From the NCBI RefSeq assembly GCF_027797205.1, contig NZ_CP115607.1:372001-436000 (forward strand): 64,000 bases of DNA, given 5' to 3'. Position 1 is the stretch's first letter, and the number at the start of each line of letters is the position of its first letter. The position numbers and the translations under genes are program-made. The notes below the pieces were generated by a model, which saw only the letters and a list, made by a program, of their open reading frames with translations, ran no database searches and was not told the DNA's origin. This document shows, piece by piece, positions 1-8,642 of this stretch. The stretch comes from Campylobacter sp. VBCF_01 NA2. GTDB lineage: Bacteria; Campylobacterota; Campylobacteria; Campylobacterales; Campylobacteraceae.

Positions 1-173
1 AAAATTTCCATTATATCTTTGTCTTTGCCCTCGATATTGCGGGCAGTATCGGTATCCTCGATACGCAAAATAAATCCACTTTTATCTTGAAGCGAGCGGA
101 TATAGTTAAAAATCGCGGCGCGTAAGTTTCCAATGTGCATATCGCCTGTGGGTGATGGCGCAAATCTATACAT
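1..173 (-). CDS. gltX: Glutamyl-tRNA synthetase, N-terminal part (cut by window edge)
   Basis: Reading the minus strand from the ATG whose complement is at 171-173 gives 57 codons of a class I aminoacyl-tRNA synthetase. The start [16 protein letters not shown] carries the HIGH-type ATP-binding motif as HIGN at residues 13-16. It is followed by the LRIEDTD segment typical of glutamyl-tRNA synthetases. The enzyme charges tRNA-Glu in the cytoplasm; many Campylobacterota carry two GltX copies, one of which serves tRNA-Gln, and this fragment cannot tell which this is. The rest of the gene lies beyond position 1. The gene diverges from mscL. Confidence 0.93.
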   Translation of the reverse strand, partial: MYRFAPSPTGDMHIGNLRAAIFNYIRSLQDKSGFILRIEDTDTARNIEGKDKDIMEI

Positions 174-297
174 AAATTTTCCTTTTCTTTATTAAATTTC
201 AAAATTCGCCATTATACTTTTTTCTACCTAATAAAAAGCAAAAAGTAAGCAAAATTAGGTTATTATCTATCCTTTTATTTCCCAAAGGAGGCTTTTA

Positions 298-696
298 ATG
301 AGCTTTATTCAAGAATTCAAAGAATTCGCAATGAAAGGCAATGTCATCGATATGGCAGTGGGTGTGGTCATCGGTGGAGCCTTTGGCAAGATCGTAACTT
401 CACTAGTAGGTGATGTCATTATGCCAATCGTCGGAGTTATCACAGGTGGTATGAATTTTACCGATTTAAAAATCGTTTTAAAAGAGGCTGTGGGCGAAAC
501 ACCAGCCGTGACGATAAATTACGGCTCATTTATCCAAACAGCGGTTGATTTTATCATTATCGCATTTTGTATTTTTTGCGCGATTAAGGCGATCAACAAG
601 CTTAAAAAAGAAAAACCAGCCGAGCCTGAGGCGCCAGCTGAGCCTAGCGAAGATATCAAACTTCTAAGCGAAATCAGGGATTTACTAAAAAAATAA
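298..696 (+). CDS. mscL: Large-conductance mechanosensitive channel MscL
   Basis: The 132-residue protein has the MscL layout: a short amphipathic N-terminus ([20 protein letters not shown]), a first membrane helix at about residues 15-45 rich in Gly/Val ([18 protein letters not shown]), a periplasmic loop, a second membrane helix at about 78-100, and a Pro/Glu-rich linker before a C-terminal helix. It forms the inner-membrane tension valve that releases solutes on hypo-osmotic shock. A strong ribosome site (AAAGGAGG) sits at the proper distance from the ATG. The next gene starts two bases after the stop, so mscL and the Crp-like regulator are probably cotranscribed. Confidence 0.97.
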   Translation: MSFIQEFKEFAMKGNVIDMAVGVVIGGAFGKIVTSLVGDVIMPIVGVITGGMNFTDLKIVLKEAVGETPAVTINYGSFIQTAVDFIIIAFCIFCAIKAINKLKKEKPAEPEAPAEPSEDIKLLSEIRDLLKK

Positions 697-697
697 T

Positions 698-1336
698 ATG
701 GAAATTTTGAAATTTATCCCTTTTTTTAAGGGGCTTGATGAGGCCAAAATCGAGCGATTAGCGCAGATTAGTAGCAAAAAGGCTTTTAAAAAGGGAGAAA
801 TTTTATTTTATGAGGGCGATACAAGCTCTCATTTAATCATCTTGCTTAAAGGCACAATCGAGATTTACAAAACAGCCCCTAGTGGCAAGGAAATCTATAT
901 CCACGAAATTCGCCCGATGTCTTTCGTGGCTGAGGCTGTAAATTTCGAAAATATCCCCTATCCAGCCAGCGCGCGCTTTGCTAGCGGTGGCGAGGTTTTA
1001 AAAATAGATTATGAAAAATTTGTCGAAGAGTTTTTGAGTGAGCCTGAGATTTGCATTAGCATTATAAAATCAATTTCGGCGAAGTTAAGGGCGCTAGAAT
1101 TTGCGTTTGAAAACAGCGTCGTGCTACCTAGCGAGGCAAAAATATCAAAGTTTATCATCGAAAATTTTGATATTTTTACCAGCTCAAAACACATTAAAAT
1201 CGCCAAAATTTTAAATATCACCCCCGAGACATTTTCTCGCACGATTACGAAATTTAAAAAATCTGGCGCGCTTTTGGTCGATAAAGATGGCGAAATTTCG
1301 GGCTTCGATAGAGAAAAATTAGAAAAATTTATCTGA
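698..1336 (+). CDS. Crp/Fnr family transcriptional regulator
   Basis: The 212-residue protein has a cyclic-nucleotide-binding-like beta domain at about residues 8-125 (for example KGEILFYEGDTSSHLIILLKG) and a C-terminal helix-turn-helix at about 160-205 (IAKILNITPETFSRTITKF). No N-terminal Fnr-type cysteine cluster is visible, so oxygen sensing through an iron-sulfur cluster is unlikely; the effector is unknown. It follows mscL by one base pair and precedes a GTG-started phosphoesterase by 12 bp, which points to one transcript. Its targets cannot be read from sequence, although a canonical TTGAT-N4-ATCAA palindrome exists in this window at 8598-8613. Confidence 0.88.
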   Translation: MEILKFIPFFKGLDEAKIERLAQISSKKAFKKGEILFYEGDTSSHLIILLKGTIEIYKTAPSGKEIYIHEIRPMSFVAEAVNFENIPYPASARFASGGEVLKIDYEKFVEEFLSEPEICISIIKSISAKLRALEFAFENSVVLPSEAKISKFIIENFDIFTSSKHIKIAKILNITPETFSRTITKFKKSGALLVDKDGEISGFDREKLEKFI

Positions 1337-1348
1337 TTTGGAGTAAGA

Positions 1349-2473
1349 GTGAAAATCCCATATATTTTTCCGATTGTAGCCACGACACTCTTTGTTTTTT
1401 TGAATTTATACATTTACAAATCAATCTCAGCTAGGTTTGAAATTTATGATAAATTCAAAAAAATAAAGCCGTTTTTGATAGTTTTTTGCCTATTTTTGGT
1501 GATTTTCGAGGGTATGTTTTTTACTAGAAGCGTTTTTGCCGGCGCACTAAAAGATGAAATTTTATACAAAATTTGCGTCGTTTGCGTGGCTAGTAGCTTT
1601 TCGCTTTTCTTTTTGTGCCTAGCCTATGATATTTTAAATGTGAGTGCAAAATTTGCCAAATTTAGCGAGAGCAGGCGCAGATTTATTAAAATTTGCGTAG
1701 ATGTAACCTTTGTGATAATGGCGTTTAGCTACCTTTTTAAGGGCTTTTACAATGCGCTTAAAATTCCAAAAATAAATGAAGTGGATATAAAAATCAAAAA
1801 TTTGAGCCAAAATTTAAATTTAGCCGTGGTGAGCGACATACACTTGGGCGAGTTTTTGAAAAAAGATTTTTTGCAGACTATCGTAGCGCAGATAAACGCT
1901 ACCAGCCACGATGCTGTGTGTATCGTGGGCGATATGTTTGATTTGCGTTCTCACGAGCTAGGCGATATTTTGGAGCCTTTGCGCGAACTAAAAAAGCCTG
2001 TGTTTTTCGTAACTGGAAATCACGAGTATTACAGAGGCGCAAAGGGGCTAATCGAGGCTTTGGAGCGCGAGGGCGTGAGGGTTTTGCAAAACGAGAGCGT
2101 GGAGTTTATGGGGATAAATCTGCTTGGCACGCACGATTTAAGCGGTGTGAGATTTAATGAATTAGAGCCAAATTTCAGGGCAGCCCTAAAAATGGCAGAT
2201 CCAAATAAACCTAAAATTTTACTCGCTCATCAGCCAAAATTTATAAATTTATATGTAAAAGATGAGGTGGATTTGTGTATTTGCGGACATACGCACGGCG
2301 GGCAAATTTTCCCATTTAGCCTGCTTGTAGCACTCGATCAAAAATATGTCCATGGGCTATATAATGACGGAGCGAAGCAAATTTATGTGAGCAGTGGGGC
2401 TGGATTTTGGGGGCCTCCGATGAGGATTTTTGCCGACGCAGAAATCGCGCTACTAAGACTAAGGAGAGAGTGA
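1349..2473 (+). CDS. Membrane-anchored calcineurin-like metallophosphoesterase (YaeI type)
   Basis: The 374-residue protein opens with about four hydrophobic segments in the first 140 residues and then a metallophosphoesterase domain. The metal-ligand motifs appear in order: SDIHLG with D163 and H165, GDMFD near residue 193, GNHE at 223-226, and GHTHGG at 313-318. This order is that of the YaeI/YkuE branch, whose members act on phospholipids or related phosphoesters at the membrane; the substrate here is not known. The start is GTG at 1349, 12 bp after the regulator. The stop overlaps the psd start (TGATG), so coupling with phosphatidylethanolamine synthesis is likely. Confidence 0.88.
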   Translation: MKIPYIFPIVATTLFVFLNLYIYKSISARFEIYDKFKKIKPFLIVFCLFLVIFEGMFFTRSVFAGALKDEILYKICVVCVASSFSLFFLCLAYDILNVSAKFAKFSESRRRFIKICVDVTFVIMAFSYLFKGFYNALKIPKINEVDIKIKNLSQNLNLAVVSDIHLGEFLKKDFLQTIVAQINATSHDAVCIVGDMFDLRSHELGDILEPLRELKKPVFFVTGNHEYYRGAKGLIEALEREGVRVLQNESVEFMGINLLGTHDLSGVRFNELEPNFRAALKMADPNKPKILLAHQPKFINLYVKDEVDLCICGHTHGGQIFPFSLLVALDQKYVHGLYNDGAKQIYVSSGAGFWGPPMRIFADAEIALLRLRRE

Positions 2474-3378
2474 TGAAAAAGCTAATTTCACGCTGTTTTG
2501 GGGCTGTGGCTGGGGTAAAATTTCCGCGCCCTGTGCAAAAGTTTATAAATCAAAAATACATTGACGCTTTTGAGATTGATATGAGCGAATTTTTAGGCGC
2601 AGGTGATTACGATAGCCTAAATGCGCTATTTACGAGGCGTTTGGTGAGGGAGCGTGAAATTTGCGCCGAGCCTAGTGCGTTTTTGAGCCCGAGCGACGGA
2701 GTGATTTTTGAGTGTGGGCGCACGAGCGATTTTAGCGCGTTTAGCATAAAGGGGCATAAATACGATATTTGGGAGCTTTTGGGGCTTAAATCTTGGGCTG
2801 GGGATTTGCAAAAGCAAAATTCAGAAATTTTTATTAGTTTGCTAAATTTAGATGATATGAAAACTTCCAGAGATTTTAAAATGTCGGCGGATTTGACATA
2901 CGCAAACATCTATCTAAGCCCAAAAGACTATCATCACTATCACGCTCCATGCGATCTTAGCGTCATTGGTGCGCTATATATCCCGGGCGAGCTTCACAGT
3001 GTGGCAAAAAAATATCTGCTAAAAGTGCCAAATCTCTACGCCAAAAATGAACGCGTGGTACTGCTGTGTAAAATGAGTAATGGCGGGCTTTTGTGGCTGG
3101 TTTTTGTAGGGGCGCTAAATGTAGGCAAGATGAAATTTGACTTTGATAGCAGGATTCAAACTAATGCTAAGGCTAACGATAAGGCTAGGGAAATTTTGAA
3201 TTTTGATTATAATAAATTCGATTATGGCGAGGGCGTGAGCTTTAAAAAGGGCGAACATATCGGGAATTTCGAGCTTGGCTCTACGATAGTGATGATTGCC
3301 GAGGAGGAATTTTTGGGGTTTGAAATTTCGCAGGGGCAGAGAGTAAAATTTGCGCAAAAAATCGCTAGCTTAAAATAA
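2473..3378 (+). CDS. psd: Phosphatidylserine decarboxylase proenzyme
   Basis: A 301-residue protein whose C-terminal LGST motif (residues 268-271) is the self-cleavage site that makes the pyruvoyl group from the serine. Other family features include the DYHHYHAPCD segment and the LFTRRL block near the N-terminus. It converts phosphatidylserine to phosphatidylethanolamine at the inner membrane. An upstream in-frame codon at 2407 would give a longer protein, but it lies inside the phosphoesterase gene; the ATG at 2473 overlaps the previous stop as TGATG and gives the normal family length. A hairpin terminator follows directly. Confidence 0.95.
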   Translation: MKKLISRCFGAVAGVKFPRPVQKFINQKYIDAFEIDMSEFLGAGDYDSLNALFTRRLVREREICAEPSAFLSPSDGVIFECGRTSDFSAFSIKGHKYDIWELLGLKSWAGDLQKQNSEIFISLLNLDDMKTSRDFKMSADLTYANIYLSPKDYHHYHAPCDLSVIGALYIPGELHSVAKKYLLKVPNLYAKNERVVLLCKMSNGGLLWLVFVGALNVGKMKFDFDSRIQTNAKANDKAREILNFDYNKFDYGEGVSFKKGEHIGNFELGSTIVMIAEEEFLGFEISQGQRVKFAQKIASLK

Positions 3379-3403
3379 TTTAAAGCTAGCTTAATTTTAT
3401 TTT
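3364..3403 (+). terminator. Intrinsic terminator after psd
   Basis: GCTAGCTT at 3364-3371 pairs with AAGCTAGC at 3383-3390 (8 bp, no mismatch), and a T-rich stretch follows. The psd stop codon falls in the loop. Confidence 0.75.
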
Positions 3404-3441
3404 GGCTATACTTAAATCTATTTTAAATCAAAGGATTTAAT

Positions 3442-3873
3442 ATGAAAAACGCATTTACTATGATTGAGTTGATTTTTGTTATCGTCGTTCTTGGCATTTT
3501 AGCAGGTGTTGCTGTGCCTAGACTAGCTATGACCAGAGATGATGCTACGGTCGCAAAAATGAGAGGCGATTTGGCTTCGATTAGAAGTGGAATTTCGCTA
3601 AAAAGAGGCGAAGAGCAATTAAAAGGCAAGAGCGCATGGCCTGATTTAAACAGCAGCGGCTCTGATATGTTTGGTAATGTTTTGCAAAATGACCTAACTG
3701 CAAGCACTGGCAAAAACGGCTGGAAAGTTAAAACACGAAATAAAACTTATGAAGCGTGTGTAGCTGGCAACTGCGTTGATTTTACATATTATCAAACAGC
3801 AGACGCTACTCACAAGGCTGGCACATTTGATTGTGACCACTCAAAACCAACTTGCAAAGCATTAGCAGAATAA
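3442..3873 (+). CDS. Type II secretion/type IV pilin-like pseudopilin (GspG-like)
   Basis: The 143-residue protein starts MKNAFTMIELIFVIVVLGIL, a class III prepilin leader: short basic part, cleavage expected before or near the Phe/Thr preceding MIEL, with Glu at mature position about 5 and a hydrophobic helix. The remainder looks like a small globular pseudopilin with cysteines at the C-terminus (CVAGNC and DCDHSKPTCK) that may form disulfides. Such single pseudopilins are common in Campylobacter, where they are tied to DNA uptake or secretion. No assembly ATPase or prepilin peptidase is near, so the machine is elsewhere. priA begins two bases after its stop. Confidence 0.85.
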   Translation: MKNAFTMIELIFVIVVLGILAGVAVPRLAMTRDDATVAKMRGDLASIRSGISLKRGEEQLKGKSAWPDLNSSGSDMFGNVLQNDLTASTGKNGWKVKTRNKTYEACVAGNCVDFTYYQTADATHKAGTFDCDHSKPTCKALAE

Positions 3874-3875
3874 GC

Positions 3876-5735
3876 TTGTATTACTATGAAATCGCGGTTT
3901 TAGGGGCAAGACTAAAACCGCTTACCTATTTTTCAAATTCACAAATTTCACCATACCAAATAGTCCAAATTTCCGTAAAAAACGCCCAAAAACGCGGTGT
4001 AGTTTTGCGAGAAGTGCCAAAACCCGAGTTTTGCACGAAAGAAATCGGCGAAATTTTGCCCCTAAATTTCACGCCGTTTCAGGTGGAGTTGGCGCAGTTT
4101 ATTTCGCATTTTTATATCTGCGAAATCGGCGTGGCGTTTGGGGTTTTTGAGCCAAATTCGAGCATAAATTGCGCGCCTTGCGAAAAGCCAAATTTCACAA
4201 AAACGCCAAATTTGACCCCGGAGCAGACAAAAGCTCTAAATTTTGCCAAACAAAACGCCGTTTCGCTGATTTTTGGCGATACGGGAAGCGGCAAAAGCGA
4301 GGTTTATATCTCGCTCATAACAGAAATTTTAAACTCTGGCAAACAAGCACTATTTTTAATGCCAGAAATTTCGCTCACACCGCAAATGACGAAGCGCTTG
4401 CAAGGGTATTTCGGCGAGGCTCTTGGCGTGTGGCACTCCAAAATCACCCCCGCTAAAAAACGCCAAATTTTAGCCGATTTTTTCGCAGGCAAAATTCGCC
4501 TTATCGCAGGCGCGCGCTCGGCGCTGTTTTTGCCGTTTCATAGCCTTGGCGCAATCATTGTCGATGAGGAGCACGATGATAGCTACAAATCAGCCTCCGC
4601 TCCACGCATAAATGCCCGAGATCTCGCGATTTTTGCCGCGCACAAATGTGGCGTTAAAACCGTGCTTGGCTCAGCCACACCCTCGCTTACGAGCTTTGCG
4701 AAACAGCCAAATTTCAGGCTCAAAGGCACATATTATGCCACGCACAAACGCTACATTTACGACGAGAGCGAAACTTCCCTCACTCCCAAAATAAAAAAAG
4801 AAATCAGCGCAAGTCTAGGCGCAAATCGCCAAGTGGTGGTGTTTTTGCCCACACGCGCAAATTTCAAATATATGGTTTGCAAAAGTTGTGGCGAGATTAT
4901 CAAATGCCCGTTTTGCTCGGTGGGTATGAGCTATCACGAAAAGGAAAAGGCGCTAAAATGCCATTATTGCGGATACAGCGCGTTTTACAAACAGCCTTGT
5001 GCTAAATGTGGCAAAAGCGTAAGTGAGGCCAAAAAAATGGGCACTAGCGAGCTTTTAAAGGAGTTAAAAGCAAATTTCCCTGAGGCAAAAATCGCTAAAT
5101 TTGACCGCGATGAGATTACGACCCAAAGAAAGCTAGAAACTCTACTAAACGACTTTAACGCCCATAAAATCGACATTTTGGTAGGCACACAAATGCTTAG
5201 CAAGGGGCATGATTACCATGGCGTGGATTTGGCGGTGATTATGGGGATTGATGAGCATTTGAACTACCCTGATTTTAGGGCGCGCGAAAAGACCCTAGCC
5301 CTTGGCATGCAAGTAGCAGGTAGAGCCGGCAGAAAGGGCGAAGGCAGGGTCGTGATACAGACTCTGCAAAGGGCGTTTTTCGAGGATTTTTTGCAGGATT
5401 ATGACGCGTTTTTAGAAGAAGAAAGCGAGGATCGAGATCCGCTATATCCGCCATACACTAGGCTTTTGCGTGTTTTAATCTCGCATAAAAACGAGGCAGA
5501 GGCGGCTAAAATTTGCGCTAGCGGGCTTGAAATTTTACACGGCGCGCTAAAAGCCAAAAAACTAAATGGTTTGCAAATCATAGGGCATGGCAAGGCTGGA
5601 ATTGCGCTGATTGCGGGCAAATTTCGCTACGAAATACTGCTTCGAGCTACCACACACACACCACTTTTAAAGGCTGGCGCACTTCTAGCACATTTGCCCG
5701 TTGAGATCGATATGGATCCTGTTAGTTTTGTTTAA
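3876..5735 (+). CDS. priA: Primosomal protein N' (replication restart helicase PriA)
   Basis: A 619-residue superfamily 2 helicase. Walker A GDTGSGKS lies at residues 134-141, Walker B DEEHD at 230-234, and a two-zinc cysteine module starts at C335 (CKSCGEIIKCPFC and then CHYCG and CAKCG pairs). It reloads the replisome at stalled forks. The reading frame stays open back to 3852, but that is within the pilin gene. The TTG at 3876, giving LYYYEIAVLGARLKPLTY, matches the usual PriA N-terminus and follows the pilin stop by two bases. The start codon is therefore inferred and has no clear Shine-Dalgarno. Confidence 0.93.
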   Translation: MYYYEIAVLGARLKPLTYFSNSQISPYQIVQISVKNAQKRGVVLREVPKPEFCTKEIGEILPLNFTPFQVELAQFISHFYICEIGVAFGVFEPNSSINCAPCEKPNFTKTPNLTPEQTKALNFAKQNAVSLIFGDTGSGKSEVYISLITEILNSGKQALFLMPEISLTPQMTKRLQGYFGEALGVWHSKITPAKKRQILADFFAGKIRLIAGARSALFLPFHSLGAIIVDEEHDDSYKSASAPRINARDLAIFAAHKCGVKTVLGSATPSLTSFAKQPNFRLKGTYYATHKRYIYDESETSLTPKIKKEISASLGANRQVVVFLPTRANFKYMVCKSCGEIIKCPFCSVGMSYHEKEKALKCHYCGYSAFYKQPCAKCGKSVSEAKKMGTSELLKELKANFPEAKIAKFDRDEITTQRKLETLLNDFNAHKIDILVGTQMLSKGHDYHGVDLAVIMGIDEHLNYPDFRAREKTLALGMQVAGRAGRKGEGRVVIQTLQRAFFEDFLQDYDAFLEEESEDRDPLYPPYTRLLRVLISHKNEAEAAKICASGLEILHGALKAKKLNGLQIIGHGKAGIALIAGKFRYEILLRATTHTPLLKAGALLAHLPVEIDMDPVSFV

Positions 5736-5737
5736 AA

Positions 5738-6181
5738 TTAAAAATCTTTAAATCTACGAAATTTTCTTTTAATCACAATTTCTGTGATGTTTTGGTCTGA
5801 TAAATTTTGATATTCATCGAAATTTATCATTTTTATTTTTCCATTTTCTTTTAAGAAAAAATTCCAACATCCATTTGGTTTTTCTTTTGTAGAAAATATA
5901 CATGAAATATCTTTTAAAAGCCCACCCGTGCCGTCATTTGTTCCGATAAATAAAATTTGTTCGCTACTAGAAAAATTTTCTGAAATTTCTTCTAAATTTA
6001 ATTTTTTAGAAAATTCATAATTTTCTTCTAAAAAATATGCAACTCTATCGCCTTTCGATAATTCAGCATGCACAAGAAGCCTATCCAAGCCAGTTGTAAG
6101 GCGAGTATCAAATCCTATAAAAAAAATGAAAACTAAGAAAATCGCCAAAAATATGTTTAAAATTTTTCTTTTTCTACTCAA
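5738..6181 (-). CDS. Hypothetical protein with one N-terminal membrane helix
   Basis: This 147-residue protein is not recognised. It has a basic start (MSRKRK) followed by one hydrophobic helix (ILNIFLAIFLVFIFFIGF), then a soluble, charged part that would face the periplasm. The start is TTG with AAGGAT upstream, and the gene begins 10 bp after ybeY ends on the same strand, which suggests cotranscription. Its 3' end is two bases from the convergent priA end. Function unknown. Confidence 0.7.
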   Translation of the reverse strand: MSRKRKILNIFLAIFLVFIFFIGFDTRLTTGLDRLLVHAELSKGDRVAYFLEENYEFSKKLNLEEISENFSSSEQILFIGTNDGTGGLLKDISCIFSTKEKPNGCWNFFLKENGKIKMINFDEYQNLSDQNITEIVIKRKFRRFKDF

Positions 6182-6191
6182 AATTTATCCT

Positions 6192-6614
6192 TTATTCCAG
6201 CGTTCGCACGATTAGGCTTTTTGGAAGCCCAAATTTAGCGATGATTTCGCACTCTTTTTCGCGCATTTCCCCATTATCGATTTCGTGATCAAAACCCAAA
6301 ATATGCAAAAGTCCATGTGTGAATAAAAGCGCGATTTCATCGTTATTGCAGTGCGAAAATTCTAACGCTTTTTGCTCTACTAAATCCAAATTTATCACAA
6401 CAGAGCCTATCGGGGCAGTATTCGCACCACCTGGCACAATTTCGAGCGGAAAACTAAGCACATCGGTGGTTTTATCGACCCCGCGCGCGCTTTTGTTGAT
6501 TTCGCGCATTTCTTCGCTTCGCACGAAGAGTAGCTCGACCGCACCCGCGCTAAGCGTGGCTAAAATTTCGTCCAAAATTTTTGGGTAATTTTCTTCACAA
6601 AGTATCAATTTCAA
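6192..6614 (-). CDS. ybeY: Endoribonuclease / rRNA maturation factor YbeY
   Basis: The 140-residue protein contains the family zinc signature: H100, H104 and H110 in [11 protein letters not shown]. It also has the DVLSFP segment at residues 51-56 that is constant in YbeY. The family trims 16S rRNA 3' ends and takes part in ribosome quality control. It diverges from queC and is followed by a small membrane protein on the same strand. Confidence 0.94.
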   Translation of the reverse strand: MKLILCEENYPKILDEILATLSAGAVELLFVRSEEMREINKSARGVDKTTDVLSFPLEIVPGGANTAPIGSVVINLDLVEQKALEFSHCNNDEIALLFTHGLLHILGFDHEIDNGEMREKECEIIAKFGLPKSLIVRTLE

Positions 6615-6663
6615 GCCCTTTAAATCAAAATTTGCCTATAATTCTACCAAAAAAGGATTAAAT

Positions 6664-7341
6664 TTGAAAAAAGCTTTATGTATCATCAGTGGCGGTATGG
6701 ATAGCGCGACTTGCGCGTATATCGCCAAAAATTCAGGCTATGAGGTCGTTGGAGTGCATTTTGATTATGCTCAGCGCACGCAGGATAAAGAGCGCGAGTG
6801 TTTCGAGAGAATTTGCGATGATTTGGGCGTTACGAGGCGATACACGCTGGATGCTAGATTTATCGCGCAAATCGGCGCAAACTCGCTTACAGATACGAGC
6901 CTTAGCGTGCGAAAGGGCGCAAACATCGACAAATCCGAGATCCCAAACACCTATGTGCCGTTTCGAAACGGCGTGTTTTTGAGTATCGCGGGCGCGCTTG
7001 CCGAGCGTGAGGGGTGTGATGCGATTTTCATCGGCGTGGTGCAGGAGGATAGCAGCGGATATCCTGATTGCACGGCGGAATTTATCGCAAAAATGCAAAG
7101 CGCGATAAATGCGGGCACTTCGCCGAATTTTAGCGTGGAGATTAAAACGCCTTTGGTGCATTTAAACAAGGGCGAGATTGTGGCGCGTGCGCTTGAAAAC
7201 GGCGTAAATTTGGGGCTTACTTGGAGCTGTTACACAAACTCGCACAAGGCTTGTGGCGTGTGTGATAGCTGTCAATTGCGCCTAAATGGCTTTGCAAAAG
7301 CCGGCGTAAAAGATCCAATCGAGTATGAAATCGAAATTTAA
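6664..7341 (+). CDS. queC: 7-cyano-7-deazaguanine synthase QueC
   Basis: A 225-residue PP-loop ATPase with SGGMDS at residues 9-14 and a C-terminal four-cysteine zinc site ([15 protein letters not shown]). QueC converts 7-carboxy-7-deazaguanine to preQ0 in queuosine synthesis. The start codon is TTG at 6664, shown by the conserved beta strand that begins immediately after it. Other queuosine genes are not in this window. Confidence 0.95.
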   Translation: MKKALCIISGGMDSATCAYIAKNSGYEVVGVHFDYAQRTQDKERECFERICDDLGVTRRYTLDARFIAQIGANSLTDTSLSVRKGANIDKSEIPNTYVPFRNGVFLSIAGALAEREGCDAIFIGVVQEDSSGYPDCTAEFIAKMQSAINAGTSPNFSVEIKTPLVHLNKGEIVARALENGVNLGLTWSCYTNSHKACGVCDSCQLRLNGFAKAGVKDPIEYEIEI

Positions 7342-7362
7342 AATTCTTTGCTCTAAATTTGC

Positions 7363-7409
7363 TGTCATTGCGAGAAAACGAAGTTTTCGAAGCAATCCAG
7401 TAAAATTTA
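7363..7409 (+). repeat. Dispersed hairpin repeat (CATTGCGAG family), single copy
   Basis: The element begins TGTCATTGCGAG and ends GAAGCAATCCAG. The ends pair (ATTGC with GCAAT) and the centre is a perfect GAAAAC-GAA-GTTTTC hairpin. This 47-base stretch is identical to the copy at 53324-53370. It fills most of the gap between queC and the convergent tsaD. Confidence 0.85.
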
Positions 7410-7474
7410 AATTTAAAATTCAATCCAAATTTAACATTGAACGATTTTTTAAATTTTAGGCGAAATTTTAAATT

Positions 7475-8482
7475 TCACTCAAATGCGGAGTTTAAATTTA
7501 GGCTTGGGATAATTTGCAAATTTTGCGGTGCGATAAAGCTTTGTTTGCGGTATTTCTCTAAACCTGCGCGCGCTATCATCGCGGCGTTATCCGAGCAAAA
7601 TTTCAGTGGCGCAAATAAAAGTTCGCACTCGTGCGCGTCGCATAAATTTGCCAAATTTTGGCGCAAATACAGATTCGCACTAGCCCCGCCCACGACGCCA
7701 AAACGCCTAAATTTGCGCTCATCAAAGACCCGCGAGAGTTTATCCATGATATGCTCGCAAGCACTTTTTTGAAACGCATAAGCGATATCGCACTTATCTT
7801 GTTCGCTTAAATCGCCATTTGCCTTAATTTTTTCGATTTGCACTCGAACGGCATTTTTAAGGCCTGAGAAGCTGTATTCTAAGCGTTTATCGCCTTTTAA
7901 AGGCACTGGAAAGTTAAATTTAGGCGTGCCATTTTTGGCTAAATTTTCGATTATCGCGCCACCTGGATAGCCAAGTCCTAGCATTTTAGCGCACTTGTCA
8001 AATGTTTCGCCAAAGCTATCATCGCTGGTGCTTGCAAGCACGCTGATTGCGCCATTTGCGTCAATATCAAGAATCATCGTGTGCCCGCCACTTACTAGCA
8101 AAACCCCAAGCGGAAATTCTGCTTCTTTGTCCAAAAATAGCGAATAAATATGCCCGATTAGGTGATTTACGCCAATTAGTGGCAAATTTAGCGCAAGGCT
8201 AAGAGTTTTTGCCATATTCACGCCCCCTATCAAACTCACGCTAAGGCCCGGTGCGTGCGTTACGGCGACGGCTTTAAGAGAGCCAAAAAAGGGCTTTGCG
8301 CGCTCTAAAATGCGAGGCAGTGCTTCTGTGTGAAGACGCGCAGCTAGTTCTGGCACGACACCGCCGTATTTGGAGTGTTCGAGTTCTTGGGAGATTTTTT
8401 CGTAAAACTCTAATGCGAAATTCGAGCTGTTTAGCACAGCAATCGAGCTGTCATCACAGCTACTTTCAATGGCTAAAATCAT
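7475..8482 (-). CDS. tsaD: tRNA N6-adenosine threonylcarbamoyltransferase TsaD
   Basis: The 335-residue protein has the ASKHA fold markers of the Kae1/TsaD family: MILAIESSCDDSSIAV at the start, the metal site NHLIGH near residue 105, and SGGHT near 130. With TsaB, TsaC and TsaE it adds threonylcarbamoyl to A37 of ANN-decoding tRNAs, an essential modification. Length is normal. It is convergent with queC and divergent from the flavoprotein gene at 8643. Confidence 0.96.
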   Translation of the reverse strand: MILAIESSCDDSSIAVLNSSNFALEFYEKISQELEHSKYGGVVPELAARLHTEALPRILERAKPFFGSLKAVAVTHAPGLSVSLIGGVNMAKTLSLALNLPLIGVNHLIGHIYSLFLDKEAEFPLGVLLVSGGHTMILDIDANGAISVLASTSDDSFGETFDKCAKMLGLGYPGGAIIENLAKNGTPKFNFPVPLKGDKRLEYSFSGLKNAVRVQIEKIKANGDLSEQDKCDIAYAFQKSACEHIMDKLSRVFDERKFRRFGVVGGASANLYLRQNLANLCDAHECELLFAPLKFCSDNAAMIARAGLEKYRKQSFIAPQNLQIIPSLNLNSAFE

Positions 8483-8597
8483 TATTTTCCTTTAAATTTT
8501 TTCTAAATTTAGCATTTTTGGGCTAAGTTTTGGGTAAAAATAAAACAGACAAATAAAATCTCAAAAATGTAATTATTTTTACCATTTATAAATAAAT

Positions 8598-8613
8598 TTT
8601 GATTATAATCAAA
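8598..8613 (+). promoter_or_regulatory. Fnr/Crp-type palindrome overlapping the -10 of the flavoprotein gene
   Basis: TTTGATTATAATCAAA is a perfect 16-bp palindrome and holds the classical TTGAT-N4-ATCAA box. A consensus TATAAT lies inside it at 8604-8609. Position relative to the gene start (8643) fits a promoter. If a Crp/Fnr protein binds here it should block polymerase, so repression is the simplest reading. Confidence 0.55.
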
Positions 8614-8642
8614 GGTTGTAAAATTTAACACAAAGGAAAAAA

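Noticed and set aside
2407-2472. Longer start for psd at 2407
   Set aside because: It lies inside the phosphoesterase gene; the ATG at 2473 overlaps the previous stop and gives normal length.
3852-3875. Upstream start for priA within the pilin gene
   Set aside because: The conserved PriA N-terminus begins at the TTG at 3876; eight extra residues have no family match.
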